Of a stretch of 64,000 nt of DNA, positions 40,101 through 52,376 are shown in pieces. Source of the stretch: Dipetalonema caudispina (Eukaryota > Nematoda > Chromadorea > Rhabditida > Onchocercidae). The position numbers and the translations under genes are program-made. Numbering within the stretch: position 1 is the stretch's first letter; each line of letters starts with the position of its first letter. Location of the stretch: positions 776,037 to 840,036 of the forward strand of contig JABVXV010000006.1 in NCBI GenBank assembly GCA_013365325.1, read 5' to 3'. The notes beneath the pieces were generated by a model. The model searched no databases. It was not told where the DNA came from and was given only the letters and a program-made list of their open reading frames with translations.

Positions 40101-41581
40101 TTTTTTGCTACCACAAAAAGGGTCCTAACACTCACAGTAATCACAGAAAAAATTAAGAATTATTTTGTTTCTTATTTTCATTATCAAAAGTCGACTTTCC
40201 GATAACTTTTTACAACATAAAAGTTAAGTTTCGTTTATCTGATCTTTATATACTGCCTGCATTTCACCTCGAATTTTTCAGTTTCCTTTTCTTGGTTCAT
40301 CCACTCAAATGATAAGAAAAATTCTGAAGTTAGTCATAATCTTAATTAACCCAAATCTTTGGTAAGATCAAATTTCCTTTCATTTCTCCTATTCTAAATC
40401 AATAATAACCAGATTATATTCATCATGCTTATCTGAGAAACGGCAACTATTGATGGGAAAAGCTCAGATTTAAAACAAAATAAAAATTGGGTGAAAAACA
40501 AGAAAGAATCCAACTTATTTATTTATTTATTAAGGGAGTCTTTTTGCATGACGAAGATTCATTTGAAAAAAAATGGAAGACATGATCTAGAATATATTGT
40601 AAATGTACTTTTATCACTACGATCATAGCACTTTACCCATGACCCCCCACTAAATATGTCAGTGAGTTAACTTAAACAACAAGAAAAAAACTCGGAATAC
40701 TTTAGAATCAGATATCTTATCAACAAGATCTTGACGAAAAGACAGCGTATAAAATTAAAGGACTCATTAACCAATTTTTTTTTAATTTCAGTATGCTAGA
40801 TATTTATTTGAAATATTATCAGCGCTTCTCATCTTCCTCGTTTTTTCTTAAAAATTCATTTCGAAAACAAAAAATAAATGACCAGCAATTACCACATCGG
40901 AATTCCAAATCTAAATTCAAACTTCAAAAGCTTTAACAAAAGAAGTAACTCCACTCACATATACTTAAAACCGAGAAACTTTACCTGAACATATTAAAAA
41001 CAGGAGAAAGAACGTACAAAAGCAATCTTCATTTTAAGGTGTCTTAATGACTATCCATCATGAAATGCCAAATTTCTGGAACAAGAAACATAAAAATGGT
41101 ATAGTACCCATCCAACTATTTGGTGCAATGATTCGTACTCTGTCAGCAAGTGATTAGTTTTCTAACTATCATTAACAATATAGGTCTGAAGTTAGCAAAT
41201 GTGGGATAATACCTCATAGTTATTGATTTAAATGATTTTGTATGTTACCACATGAATACAAAATTTGGTTTATCAACAATGAAGACATTTTTTAGTTTCT
41301 GTGATGCTCTAGCGAGAAGGAAACTCCATATGTTGTGTTTTAAGCTACTTGTATGACGAATTCAAAGAGAAAAAAAGCTTTATCAAATCAAGCAGCAAAT
41401 GAAACAAACATTCATAATTTTTTCATATGGAATACGCGAGACAAATCATTTGAACTTATCCTGAGGTATTGAAATTTGTCTACATCAAAAAAATGACTTC
41501 ATTCATTTAGAACAATCATTGTTTTTCGCGAATTCTACAACCAAGTGAGAATAAAGTGAGAGGTTGTTTTGTAGTGAAATT

Positions 41582-41587
41582 TTTATT
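41582..41587 (-). terminator. Polyadenylation signal of the fibrillarin gene
   Basis: TTTATT on the plus strand, i.e. AATAAA on the minus strand, about 90 bases downstream of the fibrillarin stop codon. Confidence 0.5.
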
Positions 41588-41674
41588 CATTTTAATAAGT
41601 TTTGTTTTTATTCAGATTCAATGGATGAAATAAAAACTTTTAGGAGCGGTATGAATTAGTATATAAATTTCATA

Positions 41675-43901
41675 CTAGCTTTGTTTTTTCTTCAACGGTC
41701 GGTACTCAGCAACCACGACCGCATGATCCCTTTCATACGGTTCTAGCGTTACTTGTTCACGTGGCTTAAACTTCTCCTCTTTTAGTTTATTCACTTCACC
41801 AGCAAATACTGCTTCCGGTGCTGCTGTCGAATCAATGCAATTCGCCTAAACAAAAATTATTAAGCACCATATTTCTGAGTAATAAGAGTTGAAAAACAAA
41901 AAAGTGGAAAAGTTCTAAAAACATTCAAAAAACCTTCACACCTTCTCTAAAAAGTGAGGCTGGTTCACTTACACGAAGCTTTGAATTTAATAAGATCAAG
42001 ATCAAGCTTTGAACTTACACACAGCAAAGGTCACATCCTTGGCCGCAAACGGTCCTGTGCAAAAGGAGGATTTAGATAAGTAGATCACAAAGAATGAATG
42101 AATTGGTAAAGGTAGAAAATGCGACAAGCAAACAAACCTTAATCGAAATTACAGCATGACCGCCACTTTTCAAGAAATGGTGGGCATTTATAGCAACAAT
42201 TCTAGCCTGATCAGGCTGCGCTACATCCGAAAATATTGTATCCACTACTCCTATAAGGATTTATTTGATCATTAAAACCAACATCCTAACAAAATCCAAC
42301 GAACTAAAATGTCTAGAAACATATAAGACCAACATAAACATAGCCACATACCAACAAGCATCCTGTATTTTTGAGGATGACGAGCATCGTCTACAATGGG
42401 AATGATATTTGGCCTCTTTTTTGCTATATTCAGCAGATCCCGACCGGATCTATGAGAAAATTCCACAGCGTACACCAAACCATCCTAAAACAGCATTTTT
42501 ATAAATCTTCAACTTGAGCTCATTTGATGGCAGTAATTCGAACCATAAAAAGGACTGCAATCAGTAACTTACCGGACCAACGATATCAGAGCAGTGAGAT
42601 ACGGTAGTGCCCGATGCAGCACCCAAATATAAAAGTTTCGATCCCGGCTTGATATGTATGTCATCTAAACCACCGAGAATTGAAGCTGCCAATTTCGATC
42701 GGAAAGGATTCCAAATTCGATATTCAACCTTTTCTTTATCATCATTTTCAATAGATACTCTTTTTTCACCATACACTGATTCACCAATAACTAAGTTGCG
42801 AGTACCCAATGCATCTTCTCTGCCTTTCACGATAAAAACACCTGCATTTGAAAAAGATATAAAAACTAATTATGGCGATTCGAAAAATCACTTTCACCTC
42901 AAATAAAGCAGTTCTCATATCAACTCAATTTTCACCTCTGGAACAGAAATTTCTCAGATGAAGAGGGCGAAAATAAAGCATTGAGGAGAAAGGTAAGGAA
43001 TACTGTAAATCAATAAAAAGTTATAAATGACTGGATTCCGCGCAATATTTCAGCTAGAGAGAAGTTGGCCATTTTGCAATGCATAAAACAGTGATAAAAA
43101 AATGAAAAAACAAGTACAAATGACACCAGCCTTCATGTCGGTGTGGCTCGATGATGACTTTCCTACCACCTCGCATTCCTCCACCTCGTCCTCCTCCTCG
43201 AGGGCTTCCGCGACCACGCGGTGATCGTCCTCTTCCACTGCAAACAATAAAATGATGAAGCTTAGCACACAAACTGATTCCATTTAAATCAGTTCCAAAC
43301 CGAGTAATTACTGTTATTAGCATCAGTCGATCAGAAAGAAAGCAAAAATTTTACATCTAACCCTTTAGAGACAGATTTCACCAATTATGAATACAGCCAT
43401 CAAAAAATTTTGAAGAGAGGAAACGAACCCTCCGCGAAAGTCACCTCCACCTCCACCACGGAACCCTCTTCCACCACTGCTACCACTTCGCCTGTCACCA
43501 AAACTTCCCATTCCAACGCCGTTTTTGTCACCAAAACCACCTCGACCTGAAACTTGATAATGTTTTCACATATCACTTTACTTCTGATATGTGTGCAAAA
43601 TCAGAACATTAGCTGCAAAAAAGAAGGCAAGAGGAATCATCACCTCCTCCTCGAGGTGACCCACGAAATCCACCACCTCTCGGTGATCCTCGAAAGCCAC
43701 CACCACCTCTCGGAGAACCTCGGAAACCAAATCCATCTGAAAATACTGAGAATAATGACCAATATGAAAATATGTAGTAGCCGAAAAGCATAGAGATCAA
43801 ACTACAGATCTGCCATTGTTCCAATGAGTGGCCGATGAATGAATGCGCAAAAACTTACTGGTAGTTGCGCCTCCTCTCGATACATTAGCTGGATACCCCA
43901 T
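41675..43901 (-). CDS. fib-1: Fibrillarin, rRNA 2'-O-methyltransferase
   Basis: Fibrillarin is the nucleolar methyltransferase of box C/D snoRNPs that 2'-O-methylates pre-rRNA. Exons in transcription order: 43901-43859, 43736-43644, 43546-43429, 43237-43131, 42841-42573, 42484-42352, 42250-42138, 41845-41675; all phases agree and give 348 residues. Residues 1 to about 112 form the Gly/Arg-rich domain, with FRGSPRGGG repeated, then [10 protein letters not shown] and [16 protein letters not shown]. The SAM-binding loop [14 protein letters not shown] and [20 protein letters not shown] follow, then [44 protein letters not shown] and [20 protein letters not shown] before TAG. The intron after GAAG at 43131 appears to begin with GC. 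The ATG sits 12 bases after a TTTCAG acceptor, suggesting trans-splicing. Confidence 0.97.
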
Positions 43902-44601
43902 TGTATAGTCTGCCTGAAACTGAAATTGTTTCGAAAACACTGTACACTCAAAAATGAAACAGACAATGAGAGTAAAAGGAATATCACACATATAAAAGGA
44001 AAAGCTCTGGTAGACAAAGGAAAGTTCTATGGTAGAGCGATATCTCAATGCTTGACAAACTGTACTCAACAAAAACAAAGACAGGGAGATGTAAGATACT
44101 GGAAGAATGAGCACTGCTATCAAGTTGCATTCAATCAACCCCTGGCATCAACAGAGTACGGTATAAACTATCCGAATGATTCCTAAGAATACGGAAAGCA
44201 AGCACGAAACATAAAAAAAACTAGCAACCCAAACACCTACCACACGAATCCTCTCCCCTGCCTCAGCCTAAACTCCTCATACAAACGTCGTGTATCATAA
44301 CGCGCCCGTTGCACTACTTGGATTTAATTTATTTAACGATGATGGAGTGGTTCGCTATTGGATGGGAGGGAATTCAGAAATTTTTCGAATTCGTTTTTTT
44401 CAATTACCTAATTCTATATTTTCAAAGTACTCTTGTTCTTTGCCTTTCCTCTTAAGTAACAAACATTTCACTACCAACAAAGACCTTTTCGCCTCTATCC
44501 AGATCTCTTTAATATGCAACAGAGTATTATCTCTTATAACTTCTTTTAATCTCTATTTCCTTCTGGTTACGGTACTATTTTTACTTCCAGTTATTTGTCT
44601 T
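43902..44601. promoter_or_regulatory. Divergent promoter region between fibrillarin and the 713-aa gene
   Basis: About 700 bases separate two start codons facing away from each other. No coding exon is supported inside, although frames stay open on both strands; it should hold the promoters of both genes. The right end carries a TTACTTCCAG acceptor (44581-44590) just before the ATG at 44602. Confidence 0.45.
43914..43922 (-). promoter_or_regulatory. Probable spliced-leader acceptor of fibrillarin
   Basis: On the minus strand AGTTTCAG precedes the fibrillarin ATG by 12 bases, with no upstream coding exon. This fits a trans-splice acceptor. Confidence 0.5.
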
Positions 44602-47600
44602 ATGAACAATGGTACTTTAAGAAGAACGATAGTAGATAGCATGTTGCAGGTGGTATTAAAACGGGAGAGATTTATATTGCAGATTTCAGGAATTGTAAAG
44701 ATGGGTTCTGGTGACGAATGTCCTCCTCGTTGTACAAAAGTATTATTACCAGCAACAGGTGTATTAACCAAACAAGGCATTCTTTTCTATCATTTGAGAC
44801 GATATGCACTGAAACCGATTCATCTACAACGGATCAAGCAGTGTGGTTCGTTTGCACGCATTTGTTTCAATCATTTTTAAATAGCGTGAAACACAGGAAA
44901 TGTTTAAGTGAAAAATGGTCCAAATTACTGATTTTTCTCTGACAGTGACATGTTTACGAATTGAGAGATGTTGATATCCTCTGCCTCGTAAAATTTACAT
45001 TCCAGTATATATTCTATAACATCTCTTTTCCTAACTAGTGATCTATTTGAAATTTTAAACATTTTTTAAGGGATCGAACTGAAAATTGGGCAGTTTTCAA
45101 GTGAAGAAAATAAACGACTCAAAAGGGTTTGGTCTATTTCCTTCATATTTTATGTATTCCCTAAAAGCCATGTTTAATTTGATATTTTTCCTTTTTATAT
45201 CTGTATATAATTGCCACTTTAGCACGCGTTTTGTGTTCTTTGTTTGGAAAACTTTCTTAGTCGATTTCGAACACTTTCAAGAAATAACCAAATTTTTTTA
45301 GAACTGGGAGAGATATGCAACAGCAAATAATATCGACTGCAGTCGAGCTTATGAATTTGCAGGTGGTTGCAGCAGAGAGATGAGTCGAGATGAACGGATT
45401 AATTTGTTAGTGTTTCAAAACAAAACAAATTTTGTCCCGGCAATGTGTAAGTGATTTCTCACATAATGATGAAAGAAAGTTTTATATTGTCATTTCAATT
45501 CTGTTTCAATTGAAACATTTCATGAATCCACTTTTGTTGGTTATCGATAGAGAATTTCTTCCCAGCAAAAAATGGTGAACACGTTACTGCTTTAATATTA
45601 TGCTCACTGTTTAGATTTAATAGATGTCATTTTTAATGTTATCATTTTCAATTGCCACTTCTTTCTCAGGTGAGGGATTCAATGATCGTACAGGGCGACA
45701 GGTCATCAGCAGAATGTTAATTGTGTACCATCCAAGTGAAAAAAGCAGGTACTCATTGTATTTCTTTTTAATGAACTGGTCTTTTTTTGTAGTTGCTGGT
45801 AAGGCATATATTAATGCTTTTGGAAGTAAACATCAGTGTAAAAGGTAGAAATATTAAATGACTTTCTTTGTGTGAAAATCTATTGTCCATTAATTTATAG
45901 CATTGATTTCGGAATATATTAGTTGAAGAATTAAAGTGGTGTGGTTTTGGATTAAATTCCAAAGAATCTCTTGCAAATTTCTTCCAAGCAATTATTGTTT
46001 TTATGAACTCTGCTTTACTCAAAGGAACATTTATTTTTCATGTAAAGGGCAGAATGGAACGATGAACTAGAGAAACAGTTTGAAGAATTGTATGCTGAAG
46101 GTTGCTCATCTCGGGCTATAAGTATTCGCCTGCAACGACCCAAAGCCGAAGTAGATTACCGAATTAATGTGTTGAGAAGAAAAACAGAAAAACCATGTGA
46201 TTTTGACGACTGTGACATTGAATTGGCTGATAGTACGCGACAAGTTCTTTATGGTATTACAGTTTTGCTGTTTTTGCGAAAATTTTGTGATAAGAGGCAT
46301 GCCCAAATTTTTCGTATTTCTTGCACACCGTGTGCAGCGAATTGCTATTGCGAATTTGGCTTCTAATTGCTTCTTTAAGTGTGCAGTCATATATTGTCTT
46401 TCATTCAATTAGTATTATAATTCTTCGAAGCTTTAATAACCTTTTAATTCTTTGAAGGTTTTGTGACCAAATGGTTGCTTCCTAAAAACTGTCCTTTGGA
46501 GTTAGAAGAGATGTTGCCAGAAAAGGAGAAATGGAATGTGGCTGATTTCGCATTGCTGCAGGATCAGGAAAAGGCGATGTCATATTTGCCTTGGCTCTCA
46601 CTTACTTGGAAAATGTTACGTCCTGTTCCCGTAATTAAGAAATTTTGGTATTAGTTTTTACTTTTATATGTCCTCTGTATGATGCTAACTCTCTTTTAAA
46701 AAGATTCTTAATTTAAAGTAAAGTTCCCAGATCTTTTTCTTTCAAACTATACTTTTTGAGAATGTTTGCTATCGAACTGTCAGAACTTCAACTTCATCTT
46801 TCGCTAGACCCTTTATTTAATAATCGTTATTTACATCATTCTAACACACAAAATCTTTTATCTTTACTACGAAATGCTATAGGAAATTATTCGGAATTTC
46901 GAGTTCTTAGGATAGGAATTTTCATTGTTATTACAGGTCGAAAGAGGTTGAAAGATTACGTGCTGCCTGCGAAAGATTTAATGGAGATACAGAAAAAGCT
47001 ACGGATTTTTGCATGCCAAAACTTCCTTCAATAAGTGTTGGCGAATACAGGCGTGCTCTAAATTTGTTTTTAGAACAAAAACCAATGTTCCTTAGTCATC
47101 TTAATATTGAACAATTGCAAAAGAGGTACGAATTTCAGTTATTCCTAGTACTTTGATGTGACGTCAGCAATAGTCATTGGTTGCGAATACTGACTGTGAC
47201 TGCTTTTTCCGATTCCCACTTGATGTTTACATCTTAAGATTTGCATATTGCTCTATATTTAGAATTGTTTTAACCGAAGTATCATACAAAATCCATGCTA
47301 ATATATTCGAATGTTGAGGTTATGCGGCACCTCCATCATTAGTCAGTTGTTTTGAGTACTATGTATGGGAAGATAGTAATGGAGACTTATGTATATTAGC
47401 GTCGCACCTGTAATCAAGAAACTCACATTCCAGAATCGAAGAGGAAAATTTAATTGGCTACTGTACGGATGGTCTAACTGAAGGTGAATTTCTGAAACGA
47501 ATGTTGTACGTTCATATTACAAATTTTAGAAAATCTACAAGGGCGGTGAATCTCAAAAATATCAGTTGTGCCGGTAAGCGCTTTTAAAGAAAATTATTCT

Positions 47601-48764
47601 GTGGAAGTTTACGGTAAAAGTTAAAATAAATGGTTGGATCCTTACTCGTCTTTTTTTGAAAGCTGGTTCGGTAAAGCAAAATTTTTGTAGTGATTCACAA
47701 ACAGTAATAATGAACTTAGGATCGACTACCTGCCACAACTCAAGTATTTCGACTGCATGAAGAGTTCGACGCAATTTTTAGATTGGATTACTGTCCTTAT
47801 CGAGTATCTGAAACATTTGGATGGAAGCAATAGGAAGTGGCACTACAGTATGAACTATGTAAGAGAGCTTGTTTCACAAAAATTGGAAAAGAAGTGTGAA
47901 AATGGTTTCGTTAGCAGTAGTGGTACTGCTATGAACGCCGATGAGAATGATTCATTTCCTTATTCACCAACATCTAATAAGGCTCATAAAGATGAACGAA
48001 AAGATTGCATATCATGTATTAATGATTTAGAAGTGAATAATGCAAATAGTCAGAAGTCTACAAGAAATGAAGAGCCAGCTTCCTCTAATGTTTATGCCGA
48101 ATACTTCATCGAAAAGTTAAAAAACCTTATCGAATCTCGGATTTTATTGTTTGATGAGCAACGGCAACGAAAATTTACGAAGAAATTAAGGAAAATAATG
48201 AAAAAGGATGAAAAATTAGAAGCACTACAAGGATTGGTTGAGAAAATGATTTCCATTCTGGAAGATGAGCAAAAAATGAAATTGACCAAGAAGTACCAAA
48301 AGATTATGAGGAGATTTCAGAAAATGCAAGATGCCAAAAGTAGCGAAAGCGACGTTCACTATAAACTTAATGAAGCAGAAACATCTGTTAAAAATTATAG
48401 TGAAGAAGGTGAGGCGGCAAACTGCACGGAATATTCTGGAGGACTTATTGAAATGGACGAAGAGACAAAGCAGTTAGATTCTGATATCGGTTTTGATAGT
48501 AATGGTTTATTGGAGTTGCAGCTCACAGAGGAGGAAGCAAGTAGTAATGGAAAATCAAAACGGCGGAAAAGAGAAAAAATGAAAGTTATTCGCGAAAGTC
48601 CCATTTCATCAGGGCTAGATGAATTAGCGAAAGCAGTTCAAGAATTAGAATGTGATGCTGTGGACATCGTTCCATCACCGAGAAGAAAGAATAGGAGAAT
48701 GAAGGATAAAATGAAAAGAGATTACGATCCCATGGCCAGTTTCCTTAGTGTTTTAAATACTTAG
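44602..48764 (+). CDS. Uncharacterised 713-residue protein with SANT-like segment and charged tail
   Basis: Not recognised. Nine exons join in phase: 44602-44760, 44799-44849, 45302-45446, 45670-45748, 46048-46253, 46458-46647, 46937-47125, 47434-47573 and 47782-48764 (TAG), 2142 bases. The start MNNGTLRRTIVDSMLQVV follows the acceptor at 44590. Residues about 145-190 (AEWNDELEKQFEELYAEG, then SSRAISIRL and VDYRINVLRRK) look like a SANT/Myb-type three-helix unit. Mid-protein segments are helical (KEVERLRAACERFNGD; EYRRALNLFLEQKPMF; FLKRMLYVHITNFRK). The last exon (about 327 codons) is Lys/Glu-rich with coiled-coil potential (QRQRKFTKKLRKIMKKDEKL) and basic patches SKRRKREKMK and RRKNRRMKDKMKR resembling nuclear localisation signals. 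A nuclear, possibly chromatin-associated role is inferred only. The 38-base first intron is very short. Confidence 0.65.
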
Positions 48765-50445
48765 CAACAAGTAAACTGTTAAAATTTAAATAATCTTGTC
48801 ATTCTGTTCCTAGTATTGTTTTAATTAATTTGTTTTAGTGACAAAATCTGAATTGGTATTATGGTAAACTTTCTTGGCAAATTTATATTACATTGTTATT
48901 CGTTTTGCCTTTTGTGCGTACTGGCTACTCTGACGTGATTTCATGAGCTTAATTCTTTCGGACAGGTGCATGTTTCTTCCGTATGACTTTGAATTATGAC
49001 AGCTTTGTTTGAAGGGTTTTCTATTTCTTTGGACAAAACTGCTGATAAACTAATCATCTGAATAGAATATATCTTGATTATCTCGATTTTTGAATATGCA
49101 GAACATTACCAAGCTTGGTTTATCTTGGTATACTTTGGCATTTATTTTTCTGTTGTTGGTCATATTCACTGTTTATCGTAACTCGTGTTTATTTATAAAA
49201 TGACGTGTATTATGAACTTGATCCTTTGAATCACGTGTATTATGAACTCGATGTTTAGGACTTTTTCTGTTCAACAGGTTTTCTATTCTCGTAATGTGAT
49301 CTTATGCTTGATCAAAATTTGTTGATAATACTATTTCTCAATAAACTTGTTGGAAGCTTTTCCCAATCTGCTAGTTTCACTAAGATTTCGAAACTTCAGA
49401 GTTATCACACGCATGTATCTCCCCTCCACACAAAAGCTACTTCTTATTATCCAAGACATTGTTACGCAAGCGCTATCTCCTATTCGTAAATAGTCGATGG
49501 AACAGTAGAATAACAGAAGAAGCATATGATAAATCGACATCGGTAAACTGATAGCAGCTTCACAAGCAATGGGTAAGATATCTGCCAAAACCGAAAACGT
49601 CCGACGATAAATATCATTCTCAATAAATAAAGTTCGTGTCCAGGAATTGACCTCAGGCTCTTTTTTTTTAGCGAAAGTTCCGAAGTTATTATTATATTTG
49701 TCTAGTACTTATATTCTGTAAGCTGATATACTTCATTTAACGTTTACATCCCATTTAATGTTCACATATTCTCGATTTAGGGTTAATGCTAGGAAATGAT
49801 ACAAAAGAGTCAGAAAGTATATCCAATCAGTAATTGTAGGACCTGAAAATGTGCAGAAATCTTCTCGAACTTCGAGATTAATACTTGCTTATAGCTTTTA
49901 GAGTGTCTCCAAAATCCATCAAGATTCATTTGAAGTTTTTAAACCTCAACTTAACACTTAGCAATTCTTTCTGCAAACCGTCAAAATGATAACACTCACC
50001 CTGAAACATAAAAATGAGATTCAGAAATGTTTGCATCATTTACTTTGAACACCTTTTGAGATTTGACAGTCTTATTTTAGAGTTTTATTAAATTATGTAG
50101 ATGAATCACAAGTTGAAATTAAACCGAATTTTCTCAGCCAGTAAGCTCCGATTAAACTCAGCTGCTGCCTTTGTTATCGAAAATATGCCTGAGACATTTT
50201 CAATGCTAAAACATAAGTTTTCTTAACGGTGCTAGGGAATTAGAAGCAAGTGAACCCACTTCCTTCGAATCCGATTAGTACGATTCTCTTCAAAACCGAT
50301 TTTGGATTTCCAGTGCATGAAAGTTCCGGGTGCAATCTTGAAAGCGGAAAATGGGAAGAGAGACTCTGTACCAAGATTTCATTTACATGAAAGGAAAACT
50401 TCAACAAACGTATACAATGCGTTATCAAATATTTTTAAAAACTAA
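48765..50445. other. Convergent intergenic region
   Basis: About 1.7 kb between the 3' ends of the 713-residue gene (plus) and proteasome beta-5 (minus). No exon was supported; open frames at 49304-49489 and 49331-49588 overlap on opposite strands and have no splice context. Confidence 0.45.
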
Positions 50446-52376
50446 TTATGTTTCCATTTCGGGCTCATAAACAATATCCCGTCCCAGCTCAGAAGCAAAT
50501 TCATAGTAAAGCTGCGAGACATCAAGTGGTGGAAATCGAATTTTCTCGGTCGGCGAAATGTGTACCACTGAAAGAAATAATAATAATTGCTCTTTCCAGC
50601 ATAAAAGAATCATAGCAAAATCAAAAACATACAACATACAACATGGCCCAATTGGGTGAAAGATAACTGCTAAAAAAAACACTAACTATTGCAAACACCG
50701 CCAGAACCGGTATCACGATAAGTAGCATGCATTATTCCTCGCCGACCCAATTTGTATGCTTCTTCATCTGTCATTTTGGGCTGATAAAAATTGTCTAGGA
50801 TTCCATAAGCACTGGAATGAGCGGAATATATTGTCATAATTTATGCATATCTCTGCTTCCAATTTTCTCGAAAATCAGTTTTAGCGTATTTTTGCATATA
50901 TTCCCTTGCTTTGCAAGTTTGTAAGTACGAAAAAAATCTTTCGTCTTTCAATAATTCGAATTTATGCAAAACACACCTCAACGAGCCTGAACCTATGCTA
51001 CACAGTCTTAATTGAACGCGTTGTCCTTCACTGTCGACTTTGAAAATTGCGGGACCACGCTTGTCATACCCGGCAATCATGGAGCCCTGTAAAAAATGAT
51101 CAAAGTTTAAATGAACACTCTTTCTGTTCTAGAATTTCACCTTTATCAAAAATTTTGTGACACTAAATGAAGAATAACGTGATGAGGGTTGCAAATTAAC
51201 GAAATAACATAATTCAAAACACATCTCAAATTTTAACACTACTTTCATAATAAATCCTCTTGACAAGTTTAATTTGATGGGTATCAATTTAACGAATGGT
51301 TAGCAAAAAAAAAAAAAAACAGCACTCACAACTGACAGTCCATGGTTTCGATAAGAATACAAAACATTCTGGAAATATTTACTTGCAGCAGCCACAGTAA
51401 TTTCCGTCTTTTCTCGAAGCTCGTATAATCTAGAAAGTGCGTCAAGATAAGAACGTGAAAAAAAGAAAGAAAATCTATATTAATACTGTAAACTAACGTG
51501 CAATATTTAGCAACGATACGCGTCCAAAACTGACAGTCAGCAGCACCACCAGCCATAGTTGCTACCATTCGATCACCGATATCCAATATTTTCATAACAC
51601 TCTTAGATGCTAAAAAAATTTTGACTCGTAATAACCTCTAAACATTCATACGTCATACAGTTAAGAACCGGAAATAAACGAAAATGAATTTGGATAAAAT
51701 CAGCTTACAAATGTATTCTCCAGCAGATGCACGCGAATCCACAGCAATTATAATCCCCCCCTTATCTGCCGGTGTTTTTGGCTCATAGATGAATGCAAGT
51801 GTTGTAGTTCCTTTCAAAAACTGTAAATTCTTGGCACCCGAATGTTTGCCAAAATGTGATTCGACAAATTCAGCAGGCTGAAAACACAGAAATTCAACAG
51901 AATAAAAGCAACTCTTTTGCTAGTTCCATACCTAAATATTAAAAGAAATGGAGATATATTTCCGCACATTTTCGCAATAAAAAGCTTGCCCCCCTCCCTC
52001 TTCACAATGGTAAAAGTAACGAAACGCTCATTTGCTTAAACGTTGTCTTCTCTAGAACGAACGTACAGTCAGAGGAATATAAAATTAAATGAACAGATGA
52101 ACTATAGAGAAATTAGAACAATGCCACAACCTTTCTTCCTCTAATAAGACTTCCGAAGCTTGGATATCTATAACTTCCTTAATTAATATACTACCTCCTG
52201 ATAGCGATTGCCGGAAAAGGTTAACCATAAAAATTAATCAAACCGTCGGTAATTATATATAATTAGAAAGAGTTACTCACTGTTCCATATGGAGGTTGCA
52301 TGAAACAGAAATCATCAACAACTGGTTCATGAAGGTCACGTTGTAGTATATCTTCATCTACGCTACCGGTCAACAT
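50446..52376 (-). CDS. pbs-5: Proteasome subunit beta type-5 (chymotrypsin-like)
   Basis: A complete 20S proteasome beta-5 subunit, the catalytic subunit with chymotrypsin-like activity. Exons in transcription order: 52376-52281, 51877-51709, 51609-51498, 51429-51330, 51086-50977, 50811-50687, 50567-50446; all phases agree, giving 277 residues. A propeptide of 55 residues ends LQFLKG, and autocleavage would expose the nucleophile Thr56 in TTTLAFIYEP. Other landmarks are GGIIIAVDSRASAGEYISSK with the conserved Asp17/Arg19 and Lys33 equivalents, GDRMVATMAGGAADCQFW, YRNHGLSVGSMIAGYDKRGP, GSGSLSAYG and MTDEEAYKLGRRGIMHATYR with DTGSGG. The C terminus ends EPEMET. The ATG lies 10 bases after a TTTCTGCAG acceptor, which suggests a trans-spliced 5' end and supports the start. 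Confidence 0.97.

Larger units (their letters stand above)
32242..41674. other. 9.4 kb region with no supportable gene
   Basis: No exon chain, RNA gene or mobile element was recognised. Open frames at 32713-33132 (minus), 35037-35252 (plus) and the overlapping pair 38676-38954 (minus)/38681-38905 (plus) lack splice signals and conserved motifs and look like AT-rich noise. The region lies between the 5' end of the dopamine receptor and the 3' end of fibrillarin, so it probably carries the receptor's promoter, 5' untranslated exons and neuronal enhancers. A (TC)n run sits at 37166-37184. Confidence 0.45.

Noticed and set aside
43839..44186. 115-codon plus-strand frame and 113-codon minus-strand frame in the fibrillarin 5' region
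   Set aside because: They overlap each other and the fibrillarin first exon; most of their span is promoter between divergent genes.
50255..50330. TTCGAATCC stretch resembling a tRNA T-loop
   Set aside because: No acceptor stem, D-arm or anticodon arm could be folded around it.
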